Program-made: the position numbers and the translations under genes
In this document: in pieces, positions 10,101 through 19,543 of the stretch
Numbering within the stretch: the first letter of the stretch is position 1
How the letters are laid out: every line of letters starts with the position of its first letter
Virus record (IMG/VR): IMGVR_UViG_3300020160_000289
Coordinates: 27,549-91,548 of that record
DNA: 64,000 bases
Direction: 5' to 3' (one strand)
From: a virus
Notes under the pieces: model-generated
Database searches by the model: none
Told to the model about the DNA's origin: nothing
The model's input: only the letters and a program-made list of their open reading frames with translations

Positions 10101-10420
10101 CTTGTTGCGTTTGTATAGGTTGCGTTTTCACTAACTGCGTCTAAAACACTGCTACCAAAGTAGTTTACAACGCCCCAGGCTGTTCTACCAGATGTTAAAC
10201 TATCTGTAAATGTGGCATCGCCTAAGGCAAATTGGGCACCCAGGTTATGATTAATACCAGTTACATTACCTGTTCGTTTGATGGAACCTGCAATGTTAAC
10301 ATCTTTTGCGATTCCTGCTCCGCCGTAGACAATTAAAGCGCCGCTAGTAGTGTTGGTAGATTGGGTTACCCCTTCTATCTGCAGGCCTTCCTTGACAACG
10401 AAATCTTTATATAGTGCCAT
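7154..10420 (-). CDS. Tail fibre shaft protein built of about 16 GALxVxGGxG modules
   Basis: 1088 residues, nearly all repeat. About 16 copies of a TTGALxVxGGxGIGxDxxxGG module follow each other at irregular spacing of roughly 45-70 residues. They are separated by short Thr/Ser-rich linkers. Near residues 410-510 lies one copy of the DPVIDIG...YDKGLLIHYQ...FLGLEN domain also found in the 1858-residue neighbour. The C-terminal 90 residues (VLIDTYVGNQFTTAKYLVQ onwards) match the end of the 581-residue neighbour in pattern (TSKNLIQ, KFHVVEIVV, SEYGII, GVFDVDYN, VRLLFT), so the two share a C-terminal head. No catalytic motif is seen. Likely a trimeric shaft protein. It is followed by a good terminator and is co-directional with the next fibre gene upstream. 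Confidence 0.75.
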   Translation of the reverse strand: MALYKDFVVKEGLQIEGVTQSTNTTSGALIVYGGAGIAKDVNIAGSIKRTGNVTGINHNLGAQFALGDATFTDSLTSGRTAWGVVNYFGSSVLDAVSENATYTNATSLYIKGAPTGGANLTIEKAWSVYITSGTVFIGETKGSTSTAAGQALQVNGGISFGNGIYGQGGGSFYGPFQLNDSEILTRATANVGLAEFPDGILISTSTQAVSTQTGALILSKGGGAGISGNVYVGGYLAVLTTATIQSTQNAVSTSTGALVINGGLGVGQDIWAQRGFFTSNQGSTSTVGGNAVQITSGGIGVAGPSRFESLIQISDNTDSIGQGVGALVVTGGVAVGRNLTADTIKVVNDTIATDSATAPFTVAGGVGIGKNLIIGSTATSTGTEASNALVVAGGAWVGRDLTVKGSAIIEGDLLLLGQGTQVTVNSTNTYIVDPVIDIGGAPNKGILTVPDIYDKGLLIHYQTAVNTASDFRAFLGLENTTQRFIFKQGIDSDVGGNDPYGDYYNSGTWSTLEAGSLVLRDNNVSTDNLTGTLRVTGGAYFGNNSIFANTVTNTAEHWSITSIENNAIKVPDGGIGTKYLYVADQGWINGAQILTTGTVNAGIGGEFTNTFYFSNQTPSYGTSTGAVIINGGVGIGQDLNIGGSVTTTGTIHVYNLTESYNTASGALVVDGGVGIGKRLNVGGQTRIYDATESTSSDTGALVVQGGAGIYGDLNVGGLVSVVNTLTVERLDVLSTIDSTDKTTGAIVIAGGLGVGKTINATRINIETASITSGSNAVSTTTGDLTVVGGVGIGQDVWIGGNIRVQSTTTSIGTNSGAIIVDGGAGIAKDVYIGGSITRNGTVSKSVIGTTGAGLSLPASSYVDLTTIGANAGTLAIHSLGQPTILGTLAPNWDNATTLYIDNAPTFTGGATATKKWALYVSNGDVRINTSSGNDGTTATGALQVFGGVGISGNITAGGYAKAGSLLIGTGTAADSNKISSSKVAGKNDTSPVLIDTYVGNQFTTAKYLVQVTDTGTPNKFHVVELMVTYDGSATQNGVYISQYGILTNTGELGAFDVSYNTGDIQVVFTPNYTPVSMNIRALRMAIVT

Positions 10421-10440
10421 TTCTTTTTAATCCTTAAAGT

Positions 10441-12186
10441 TTACCTACTGATGCCGGTTTTTATAACCTTAACCTGTTTAACTGAAGCCTGATTTGCCGT
10501 GAACAACAATCTTACTAGCCCATTTCCACTTATGTTATAATCCACGTCAAACACTCCAACTGCCCCTCCTGTAGTAATAATACCGTATTCTGACTTATAA
10601 ACGTTGCCATCGTTGTCCACTAATACGACTATTTCAACTACGTGAAATTTTGCCCCAGGTCCTACGCCATCAGCTATTTGAATTAAGTTCTTGGAAGTCC
10701 TATAACTCGAAGCAGGAAAACTGTCTATTACCGTAGTACTTGTGTTATTTATGCTGGTACTGCGTGTAAACAGCTGACCGTCTCCAAAACGGATGCTTCC
10801 CGAGACCTGTAATTTGTCTACGCCATTGTCGATCTGTGGGCCTAATAGTAAATTTCCGCTTGATTTTACAACTGCTAGCCTGACGGTGTTGGCAGTATCG
10901 CTGTAAAGTGTTAAACCACCTTCGAATAGATTGGTGCCGCCCTGTCCTGAAAAGTTATTTCCGCCAACTTGCCATGTGTAACTCTGTCCGTTTGTGGCAG
11001 TATTACGCATTCTAAAGTAGACTCTGTCTGTTGCTATGTTACTTTCTAAAGTAATGCTTTTTCCAACAAATAAATCACCGCCAATTCCAACTCCGCCCCA
11101 TACTTGGACGGCTCCAGTTTGCGTACTTGTAGCTAGAGCAGGGTTGTTAACTTTGAATGGAGCAGTAATTGTACCACCATTCCAATATAGATTGTCTAAC
11201 GGAACGCCTTCGGAGAAATATCGTTGAGCAAAAACATCGCCATTAACACCAAGTCCGCCGCCAACTTGTAGTGCTCCAGTAAAGGTACTTGTGGCAGATG
11301 TAAGGTCGTATATTTTTACTGGGCCGCCAATATTCATGTTGCCGCCAATACCTACGCCGCCGGCAACTACTAACGCACCACTATCTGTAGTTGTTGATGT
11401 TTCTGTGCTGGTTAATCTTAGTTTACTAGCCTGAAAAGTTCCAGTTGAAGAAATTTCAGTAAAGAAACCTTTTCCAGGAATTTTAACACCAATGTCAGTT
11501 GCGTTAATTTGTTTATTTGTAATGTCCTGACTTAAGGTATCGCCTACTAATTGAAACCAGTAAACAGGATCTGTATCTAAAATTTCTTGTTCAGTAAACG
11601 TAGTATAATAATATCTACCCTTGTACAGAGTACCGTTAGATACGTAAACTATAGCACCAGATAGTTTAGCAGATGTATTAGCATCTGTTGATCTTGTCCA
11701 AGTTCCGTTTGTGCCAATTCCTAAATTAGAAACTATATAGATACCATTTTCAACAGGATCGTCCTGCTGAGAAACTAAAACACGATCATCTTTTAATAAA
11801 GAAACTCCGTCAACTTCAATAGGAGCACCTCCTACCAAGTCAATCGTTCCGGTAGTTGCGGCTTTTACTGGACCTTTGAACGCAGTAACTGCATTTAATT
11901 GAGGAATGCTTACAGGCCCGTTGATAGTAAATGTTCCGGTCCCGTTTGGATTGTAAACTACATCCCCATTTGGTATTAAGCTCTGTATGAATGTTGCCGT
12001 TGTAGTTGCGCTAAAGTTAATAAATCCTAAACTAGTTGCGTAGGTAGTTTGAGAATTTACTGTAACGATTGTAAAACCAGTAGACGTACTCGGAGTATTA
12101 CCCAACGCAGCCTGAGTTTGTTGTAGTGTAATAAACCCGGTCGGTGATGTAGGGTTTCTAACTGATCCGCTTAATAATATTGCCAC
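10441..12186 (-). CDS. Fibre protein with shared C-terminal head domain
   Basis: 581 residues. The N-terminus (about 1-115) is a distinct beta-rich domain. Residues about 115-215 contain an ATTGTIDLVGGAPIEVDGV...DDRVLVSQQ...NGIYIVS...WTRSTD pattern that I recognise from phage fibre proteins. Three GALxVxGGxG modules follow (about 265-385). The last 85 residues (KNLIQIADG, KFHVVEIVV, GVFDVDYN, VRLLFTANQ) match the C-terminus of the 1088-residue protein and probably form a common tip. It starts one base after the stop of the 2444-residue gene, so it is translationally linked to it. The function in adsorption is inferred. Confidence 0.75.
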   Translation of the reverse strand: MAILLSGSVRNPTSPTGFITLQQTQAALGNTPSTSTGFTIVTVNSQTTYATSLGFINFSATTTATFIQSLIPNGDVVYNPNGTGTFTINGPVSIPQLNAVTAFKGPVKAATTGTIDLVGGAPIEVDGVSLLKDDRVLVSQQDDPVENGIYIVSNLGIGTNGTWTRSTDANTSAKLSGAIVYVSNGTLYKGRYYYTTFTEQEILDTDPVYWFQLVGDTLSQDITNKQINATDIGVKIPGKGFFTEISSTGTFQASKLRLTSTETSTTTDSGALVVAGGVGIGGNMNIGGPVKIYDLTSATSTFTGALQVGGGLGVNGDVFAQRYFSEGVPLDNLYWNGGTITAPFKVNNPALATSTQTGAVQVWGGVGIGGDLFVGKSITLESNIATDRVYFRMRNTATNGQSYTWQVGGNNFSGQGGTNLFEGGLTLYSDTANTVRLAVVKSSGNLLLGPQIDNGVDKLQVSGSIRFGDGQLFTRSTSINNTSTTVIDSFPASSYRTSKNLIQIADGVGPGAKFHVVEIVVLVDNDGNVYKSEYGIITTGGAVGVFDVDYNISGNGLVRLLFTANQASVKQVKVIKTGISR

Positions 12187-12187
12187 G

Positions 12188-15100
12188 TTATGCTCCTACC
12201 ACCAAGATGAACGGTGTCATAGTTGCGTACAAACTCTTTTCAAAGGTTCGTCCAGCAAGTACACCAGTACTCTGACTAATAACTAATGTTGGTCCGATTC
12301 TAAAATCTCCGTTTTGGTCTGTTGATGTAAAGAACACCTTACCGTTATTTAATTGAACCACTTCTTTGTTCTGTTGTGGGTCAGCAGTACCTACTTGAGG
12401 CAGAGCACCGTATTGTGTACCAGCACCTACATACTCAAATAAGTATCCAGACGCTGAAATGTAACTCTGTTGATAGAATCTTACTGTAGCACCATCGATG
12501 AATAATGTTGGGTCTGTTACGTTTTGTTCTAGTCGAACAATGTGATACTGTCCTTTTCGATTAAAGTAACCGTTACCTGTGTTTACAGAATTATAATTTC
12601 CACCGTATATTAAATCGTATCCTACCGCATCAATGATTGCTCCAACATCTCGATAACACTTATCTTTAGGATAATTTGGAGCGTCGGTAAACGCAGTATC
12701 AATATACGCAATAACTTCAGCTTTGATAAAATCTCTATTTGCCAATAGTAAGTCAAATGCGTTGATAACTTGAGTACTTGTACTTGCTACTTGACTAATT
12801 GGTTGTTTTGCTGGTGCTACTCCGGGACCATTGTTAATAATATTTGTAATATTATCTATTTTATCTTGTACTAAGGAAACTTCGATACTAGTTCCAGTTG
12901 ACGCAGATAATACTTGCGGAACTTTAAATTGGTAAGTGTTATCTAATGATGTTCCGGTAATAATATTACCGACTATGGTCTTAATATAGTCATACGCGGC
13001 AGTTGTTTGAGGAATTTGATCGTCAATGGCAGTATCAGCGGCATTAAATCCGTAGTAGTATACGCCGCTGGTAATACTTTGCCTGTTGCCGCCGTGTAAT
13101 AGATCAAAACTTAATGAATCGACTATGTACCCAACATCTCTATAACAAATTTCTCTATCGTAACTAAACTCTTGATTATCTAAATCTATACGAGCAATAA
13201 CTTCATCTTGAATAAATGCTTTATTAGCTCTTAATATATCGTAACTTGCTAGTATATTGGTGCTAGTTGAAACTACTCCGTTTGGAACAATTAAGTCAGT
13301 TACTCCAGTAGTTCCACCTGTCAATATTGACAGAATTAAATCAACATTATTTTGTACTGTTTGAGAAATCTTAACAGTACCCGTAGATAAATTTAACACT
13401 TGTGCTGTAGAAGTTGTAGCATCTACCGGTTCGTTGACTATGACTTTGCCTACTAATTCTTTAATATATCTTATAGCATTTGTAGTTGTTGTTAGTTGTG
13501 AAATTATTTCTCCAGTATAGGCATCTTGGTTCCAGTACTGTAATCCGGCAAACGTGCTTTCAGTTGTACCTTCGTACAACAAATCAAAAGCAATACTATC
13601 GATAATTAAACCAGTGTCTCTCTTACATTTTGTTTTATCATATAAAAATCCAGTGTTGTAAGTGTTATTAATATAGGCAATAGTTTCTGCTCTAATAAAA
13701 TCTCTATTAGCATTTAATAGTTTAACAGCGTTGACAGTAGAAGTGCTGGTGCTTGCTGTTACAGAAATTGATTCTTTAACCGTAACTTCGTCTGGACCGC
13801 GCTCAATAATATTATTAATTAAATTAACATTATTCTTAACTATTTGTGCTTCGACTGTTGTTCCAGTCTGTGTACTAATAACCTGAGTGATTAATGTTTG
13901 TTGTGGGTCCGTAATTAAAGTTCCCGTAACAATATTTTCAACAATACTTTCAATGAAATTATAAGCACTGGTAGTCTGTGGAATTTCTTTAGGTATTGCT
14001 GTGTCTTCTCCGTTATATCCGTAATAGTATACACCGCTTTGAACAGCTTGTTTGTTACCACCGTAGAGTAAATCAACGCTTACGCTGTCGATCATATAAC
14101 CTATATCTCGGAAACATTTTTCTTTGTCGTAAACAAACCCTGTAAAATTACTGTTAATATAAGAAACAATTTCGTCTTGAATAAATGTTCTATTGGCTAA
14201 CAATAAATCAAAAGCATAAGTTGAGTTAATGTCACTGCTCGCAGTTAAACTAATAGAAGTTAATGTTCCGGCAATCGCAGGTCCATTGTTGATAATATTT
14301 GTGATTTTATCAACCTTTGCTTTGGCCTTTGTTATTGTAGTACTATTAGCAGGCAACATATAAGTTATCTGATTTGTAGTATTTCCTGCGCTAGGAATAA
14401 TTTCAACTCCGCTGATAATATTACCAAGTATGTCTTTTAGTCGATTATAAGCGGCTGTAGTTTGGGGAATTTCATTTAAAATAGCTGTAGACGTACTAAT
14501 ATATCCGTAATACAACACTCCGCTCTGAATACTCTGCTTATTGCCGCCGTGTAGTAGATCAAATGCCACACTGTCAATCATGTATCCTGCGTCTCTTTGG
14601 CATTTAGCAGAGTCGTAAGTAAATCCACTTGTCTTAGTAGTTTCAACATAGGCAATAACTTCAGCTATTAGATATTCTTTGTTAGAAAGTAACAAATTAT
14701 AAGCATAGTTTGTATTTGTAGAAGAACGTCTTTTTCCGTTAGGAACAATAATATCAGTGACTCCGTTAGTTCCGGTGTTTAAAATATCAATAATAAAACC
14801 AAAGTTATTTCCAACAACAGCCGATTCGTTTGATGTTGCCACTAATGTTGAAGTAGTTTGTGTAACGGTACTTTGATATCTTGTGCCGCTCTGATTATTA
14901 ACTACAACTTTTTGCGCCAATGAGCTAAGGTATATAATAGCGTTAGTAGTAGTTGTTATTTCGTTGGCAATATTTCCAACATAACTATTTTGATTCCAAT
15001 ATTGGATTCCGGCAAATGTACTTTGACTATCGTTAGTTGACGGATATAATAGATCAAACGCAATACTGTCAACAATTAATCCTGTATCTCTCAAACACTT

Positions 15101-18100
15101 GGCCTGATCATATACAAAGTTAGATGTTTGATCAACATAGGCAACAACTTCATGTTGTAGATATTCCTTATTTGCCTGAAGTAAAGTATATGCCGAAATT
15201 GTTGAAGTGGACGTACTCGCAGTTATTCCGTTTGGTACAATTATGTCTGTTACGCCTTCGGTACCGTTTTCAAGAATAGTTAAGATTACATCAAAATCCT
15301 TCCCTACATTGGCAGCAACAATTGATGTGGAACTAGTTATTGTACTAGTCACTTGAGTAACAGTACTTTGATATCTATATCCAGATGTATTATTACGAAC
15401 AACTTGTTGTGCTAGAGACTTTAAGTAACTAATTGCTCTAGTTGTAGTGGTTTCTTCACCAGGAATAACACTTGCGTTTTGGTTCCAATATTGAAGGCCG
15501 GCAAATGTACTCTGGCTTGTTCCTTGGAATAATAAATCCTGTGCTAGAGAATCAACGATCAGTCCTGTATCTCGACTGCACTTAGCAGGATCGTAACTAA
15601 ATTTACTTGGCCATAGATCGTCAACAAATGCTACAGTTTCTTCTTGGATAAATCTTCTATTCTTATCAAGCAACTTTTTAGCATTTAATATATTGATGTT
15701 AGGGTCAACATATTGTCTAGGTCGAGTAATTTCTGGACTACTAGTAGATCCGTCTTTGATTATATTAGCGATAATGTCAAATTTAGATCCTAGAGATCCG
15801 ACAGCATCGATTCCGCCAGTTAAAGTTGAATCAAATATCTGTGAATACGCAGTTTGATACGTTCCAAGATCGTTGGTAGAATTAATATAGGCAATTACTT
15901 CTTCTTGGATAAATGATCGATTAGCTTGTAAGGCAAGATACGCATTATAATCTTCCGGAATTAACGATTCTGTTAAAGAAACAGGAACCTTAGCGTTGGC
16001 CGCATTGGGTCCGTTGTTAATAATATCAACAATAAGATCAATGCTATCTTGTAATTTTGTTACTTCTGTTATTGTGGCAGTAGAAATATTTGTTATTTGA
16101 GGAACAAAAGTCTGATAAGTAGAAGTTGTTATTCCTTGTACTACATACGGAATTAATTGTCGGATATAATTATAGGCCGCAGTAGTTGCTGGGATCTCAT
16201 TAGCTATCGCAGTTGAAGAAGAATTGTATCCGTAGTAACTAACGCCACTTTGAATAGCCTGTCTGTTACTCGACACATCTCCGTACGGATGTAGCAAATC
16301 AAACGCTACGCTGTCAATCATATACCCTACGTCTCGATAGCAAAGGCCGGCATCGTAAGTAAATCCAGAAGTTTTTGTTGTTTCAACATAGGCAATCGCT
16401 TCTTCTTGGATATATGTTTTATTACCTAATAATAAATTATAAGCCTTTGTTCTTTCTTCTGTTCCTGATATTTCACCGTTAGGAATAATTTTATCAGTTA
16501 CTCCTGCAACTCCATCAACGATGATATCTAATATTACCTCAAAATCATTTCCTACGATTGTAGCGGCTACGATCGAAGCAGGTGGCGGAGAAATATTTTG
16601 TGTAACAGTAGATTGGTAACGAGTTCCTGAGCTAACGCTACCTGTTATATTTTGAACAATTTCTTGTGCTAACTGCTTAACATACCTAATGGCATTAGTA
16701 GTAGTGGTCAGTTCGTTGGCAATGGTGCCAATATACTGATCTTGATTCCAGTATTGAAGACCGCTAAAATTACTCTGACTTAGTTCAGTTGTTGGGTATA
16801 ACAGATCTACGGCAATAGAGTCAATTATTAGTCCAGTGTCTCTCTTACATTTTGCCTGATTATATACTAATCCGGCGACCGGTTCATTTTGTATTACTCG
16901 AAGAGCGAGATTTTTAGCATAGCTAACTGCTAAAGATGTGGTTGTTTCTTGGCCAGGAACAAGTGTCACTTGATTTGTAACAGTTGACGACAATGACTCG
17001 TCGACTATACTTGACAATACTGTATAATATGCGTTACCACAGAAATATAAATTAAAAAACGCATCGTAATTTAAGTCTTGATACCCGGATACTATTGGAC
17101 GGTCTAAAGTTATCGATCTAAAATTGACATCAATTACCTGTGTACCAGTAGTGATATAAGGAATGCCTGTATCTGGATTTACAGAGTTTCCAAAAACATC
17201 AGTCACATAAAGTGTATGACCGACTGCGACGTCAGTTACATCGATATCATTGATAGTGTAACTGTTAGTAACAAGGGTGTTAGTGTTAATTGTGGCAATC
17301 AGGTATCCTGGATATCCTGCTGAATTAACGTAAGGAACCCTATCACCATTGTAATCAAGGTAAGTATCAGGGGCAACAACTTCCATAACTTGCCCGATGT
17401 GTGGACGATCTCTATCGTTAGGAATAAAGACTTCCATTCTTTGTTTGTTTGGCCAAAAACCTAATGGGTAGAAATCACTGTTAGGTACGTTTGTAGGATA
17501 CGCAGGGTTTCTAACAAATCCTGCGAATGCCAATTTGCCTAAACCTTTTGCCGTTAAACAAGTATCACCAAAGTTTGCGTTAGAGTTAGTAATAGAAGCA
17601 ATGCCGCCGTTCTCAACAATAACAGCCTGACTACACATAATAGTAAACACAGAAACTAACTGTGCGTATCCGTTATTAATAATGTGGACTCCGATACCGC
17701 CTTGTGTAACTTGCGTGAACGCATCAAACACAAAAGATTGAATAGGTGATCGTATACTCGGAGCGTTCCCGTCAACTAATGCGCCACCCCCAGACCCTAT
17801 AGGATCAAGTCTACGATCAGCATACTTGTCTCCGTCATTTACAGTCCATGCTGTGGGTATATCAGCATCTAAGAACGGATATACCGAAGTTTCTCCAAAA
17901 TAGATTGTTGCGTTATCGCTAGGACTTACAGTAGGAGAACTTAATGTAATTAAGTATACATTATCTGACACGGTTGTGATCGCAGTTATTGTAGACGCAT
18001 TATTAACGCCATTGGGACTTAGACCAGTTGGATATATTAATCCGTAAAGATCTTCTTTAGGATTTGGAACACTGCTTTCGCCGCTTTGGATGATTGATGA

Positions 18101-19522
18101 AATTAAATTAAAACTTTCAATTATTCTAGTATTAACAACTTGACCGTTGTCTAAATTTAAATTGATAACCTGGAAGGTAGAAGTATCAAATAAATTAGTT
18201 ACAGTATTATTGACAATAATATCTACTGATAAATCTCTAATATAATTAATTGCCGCGATTGTTTGAAATTGTTCTCCGGAAATTAAACTGGTATTCCCGG
18301 ACCAATAGGCTAGCCCTGCTTCGATACTTCTTTTGTTCCCGCCGAATCGAGCGTCACCAGCAACCGCATCAACGATATATCCTACATCGCGATAACACTT
18401 AACTTGATTATATACTAAATCTGGAAATTGATCTTCTACGAATGCAACAGCTTGTGTTTGTAGAAATATCCTATTCTTTTCTAGTAACAACTGAGCATTT
18501 CTATATCCTTCGTTGGCAGCATCATTGACTGCCATACCTACAGAAATAGTACCTGTATATACAGAAACTACAATTTGATTTTGATCTGCTGTCCAGGTTG
18601 ATGTTCCTGCGGCTAACGGAATTTGTATTGTTTGATTTGGGTTAAACATTGTCCCGTCTTTCAACCACGGACCACTTTGATTGGTACAGTTTTGAATGTA
18701 CGGAGAATGATATAAATCTATAGGATTTTCTAAGTTAGGAGGAAACGCACACATGTATGCGCCAGTTGTGTATGTACCTTGACCTCCGGGAGCATATCTT
18801 TCAACACTTCCTCTACGTAGATTACGCATTTGCATTTGTGCAATGTATACACCAGAATTAACATGGAATAAATCTAAATCTTTATTCAATGGTTCAACAA
18901 AAGTAGTTCTTAAGTCATTACCAACCACCGAAGTGTATGCCTTTAGAGGTATTGGGTTATCTTCAAAATAAGTACCTGCGGCAACTCTAATTGTTGTGCC
19001 TTCGGTATACAATGGACTACGAACAGCTCCACTGATTGTTCTACATGCTCTTGTAGAATCAAGCGCAGATCCGTCATTATTATCATTTCCGTTTGGAGTA
19101 ACATATAGGGTCAACGGATTAATTGGAAATGTTCCTAGAGGAATACCGCTTACAGTAAAATCCCCGGTTACCGAACCGTCGCCAGTTACTGCTAAATCTT
19201 GTTCAATGTCTACATCACCTGCTATTTGAACTTTCTGAAATGGTGTTAGTATAATATTTGAGTTAGAGTCTACACCGTTAATTTCAATTTCAGTGCCATT
19301 TTGCGTGGATCTAATAACCTGACTTGTGAAACTTAGTTTACCTAAAGTATTTGTAAAAGTAGCTTTACCACTATCGTCTGTTTGTAACGTATAACCAGTA
19401 TTAGACTCCGGAGCAACGCCGAGCGCAGGCTGAGCATTATCTACTCCTAGATAATCCCATCTATCTGGTTTTAAATTCTCTGGGCGAGGAACCGGTTTTC
19501 TATTACTTAATAAACGTGGCAT
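12188..19522 (-). CDS. Giant fibre protein, interrupted beta-helix with ten Cys-RD repeats
   Basis: 2444 residues. An N-terminal adaptor (1-140) leads to a pectin-lyase-like beta-helix half (about 145-310; LYVTPNGNDNNDG, IRVAAGTYFEDN, LFHVNSGVYI). One alpha-helical repeat follows (Cys376), then a second beta-helix half (about 548-850; GSGGGALVDG, QGGIGVHIINNGYAQL, ASITNSNANFGD). Nine more repeats have Cys at 892, 1061, 1315, 1476, 1641, 1803, 1966, 2126 and 2289. The repeat motif is YDxxKCxRDxGxIxDS, with period mostly 160-165 residues. The end (2328-2444) is a conserved tip, with EVVQLNNGKVFFTS and NGDFRIGPTLVIS, shared with the 2190-residue paralogue. The role of the repeats is unknown. A virion fibre is likely from the beta-helix and the neighbours. 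No promoter is evident; it probably belongs to the unit that starts near 26.6 kb. Confidence 0.8.
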   Translation of the reverse strand: MPRLLSNRKPVPRPENLKPDRWDYLGVDNAQPALGVAPESNTGYTLQTDDSGKATFTNTLGKLSFTSQVIRSTQNGTEIEINGVDSNSNIILTPFQKVQIAGDVDIEQDLAVTGDGSVTGDFTVSGIPLGTFPINPLTLYVTPNGNDNNDGSALDSTRACRTISGAVRSPLYTEGTTIRVAAGTYFEDNPIPLKAYTSVVGNDLRTTFVEPLNKDLDLFHVNSGVYIAQMQMRNLRRGSVERYAPGGQGTYTTGAYMCAFPPNLENPIDLYHSPYIQNCTNQSGPWLKDGTMFNPNQTIQIPLAAGTSTWTADQNQIVVSVYTGTISVGMAVNDAANEGYRNAQLLLEKNRIFLQTQAVAFVEDQFPDLVYNQVKCYRDVGYIVDAVAGDARFGGNKRSIEAGLAYWSGNTSLISGEQFQTIAAINYIRDLSVDIIVNNTVTNLFDTSTFQVINLNLDNGQVVNTRIIESFNLISSIIQSGESSVPNPKEDLYGLIYPTGLSPNGVNNASTITAITTVSDNVYLITLSSPTVSPSDNATIYFGETSVYPFLDADIPTAWTVNDGDKYADRRLDPIGSGGGALVDGNAPSIRSPIQSFVFDAFTQVTQGGIGVHIINNGYAQLVSVFTIMCSQAVIVENGGIASITNSNANFGDTCLTAKGLGKLAFAGFVRNPAYPTNVPNSDFYPLGFWPNKQRMEVFIPNDRDRPHIGQVMEVVAPDTYLDYNGDRVPYVNSAGYPGYLIATINTNTLVTNSYTINDIDVTDVAVGHTLYVTDVFGNSVNPDTGIPYITTGTQVIDVNFRSITLDRPIVSGYQDLNYDAFFNLYFCGNAYYTVLSSIVDESLSSTVTNQVTLVPGQETTTSLAVSYAKNLALRVIQNEPVAGLVYNQAKCKRDTGLIIDSIAVDLLYPTTELSQSNFSGLQYWNQDQYIGTIANELTTTTNAIRYVKQLAQEIVQNITGSVSSGTRYQSTVTQNISPPPASIVAATIVGNDFEVILDIIVDGVAGVTDKIIPNGEISGTEERTKAYNLLLGNKTYIQEEAIAYVETTKTSGFTYDAGLCYRDVGYMIDSVAFDLLHPYGDVSSNRQAIQSGVSYYGYNSSSTAIANEIPATTAAYNYIRQLIPYVVQGITTSTYQTFVPQITNISTATITEVTKLQDSIDLIVDIINNGPNAANAKVPVSLTESLIPEDYNAYLALQANRSFIQEEVIAYINSTNDLGTYQTAYSQIFDSTLTGGIDAVGSLGSKFDIIANIIKDGSTSSPEITRPRQYVDPNINILNAKKLLDKNRRFIQEETVAFVDDLWPSKFSYDPAKCSRDTGLIVDSLAQDLLFQGTSQSTFAGLQYWNQNASVIPGEETTTTRAISYLKSLAQQVVRNNTSGYRYQSTVTQVTSTITSSTSIVAANVGKDFDVILTILENGTEGVTDIIVPNGITASTSTSTISAYTLLQANKEYLQHEVVAYVDQTSNFVYDQAKCLRDTGLIVDSIAFDLLYPSTNDSQSTFAGIQYWNQNSYVGNIANEITTTTNAIIYLSSLAQKVVVNNQSGTRYQSTVTQTTSTLVATSNESAVVGNNFGFIIDILNTGTNGVTDIIVPNGKRRSSTNTNYAYNLLLSNKEYLIAEVIAYVETTKTSGFTYDSAKCQRDAGYMIDSVAFDLLHGGNKQSIQSGVLYYGYISTSTAILNEIPQTTAAYNRLKDILGNIISGVEIIPSAGNTTNQITYMLPANSTTITKAKAKVDKITNIINNGPAIAGTLTSISLTASSDINSTYAFDLLLANRTFIQDEIVSYINSNFTGFVYDKEKCFRDIGYMIDSVSVDLLYGGNKQAVQSGVYYYGYNGEDTAIPKEIPQTTSAYNFIESIVENIVTGTLITDPQQTLITQVISTQTGTTVEAQIVKNNVNLINNIIERGPDEVTVKESISVTASTSTSTVNAVKLLNANRDFIRAETIAYINNTYNTGFLYDKTKCKRDTGLIIDSIAFDLLYEGTTESTFAGLQYWNQDAYTGEIISQLTTTTNAIRYIKELVGKVIVNEPVDATTSTAQVLNLSTGTVKISQTVQNNVDLILSILTGGTTGVTDLIVPNGVVSTSTNILASYDILRANKAFIQDEVIARIDLDNQEFSYDREICYRDVGYIVDSLSFDLLHGGNRQSITSGVYYYGFNAADTAIDDQIPQTTAAYDYIKTIVGNIITGTSLDNTYQFKVPQVLSASTGTSIEVSLVQDKIDNITNIINNGPGVAPAKQPISQVASTSTQVINAFDLLLANRDFIKAEVIAYIDTAFTDAPNYPKDKCYRDVGAIIDAVGYDLIYGGNYNSVNTGNGYFNRKGQYHIVRLEQNVTDPTLFIDGATVRFYQQSYISASGYLFEYVGAGTQYGALPQVGTADPQQNKEVVQLNNGKVFFTSTDQNGDFRIGPTLVISQSTGVLAGRTFEKSLYATMTPFILVVGA
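12560..16960 (-). repeat. Array of nine ~162-residue Cys-RD repeats
   Basis: Inside the 2444-residue fibre. The conserved Cys codons lie at about 16849, 16342, 15580, 15096, 14602, 14116, 13627, 13147 and 12658, mostly 480-495 bases apart. One long interval (16342 to 15580) contains a degenerate partial copy that lacks the KCxRD core. Two subtypes occur: RDTGL...STFAGLQYWNQ and RDVGY...GGNxQSxxSGVxYYGY. Confidence 0.85.
18060..18530 (-). repeat. Single Cys-RD repeat inserted between beta-helix halves
   Basis: One copy (Cys codon at about 18397, residue 376) with the VKCYRDVGYIVDA core. It splits the beta-helix of the 2444-residue fibre. The 2190-residue paralogue has five copies at the same place. 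Confidence 0.8.
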
Positions 19523-19543
19523 CGTTTTCTCTTATGTTTTATT

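Noticed and set aside
12560-16960. CRISPR-like periodic DNA repeats
   Set aside because: The ~490-base period is a protein repeat inside one open reading frame; there are no short identical repeats with unique spacers.
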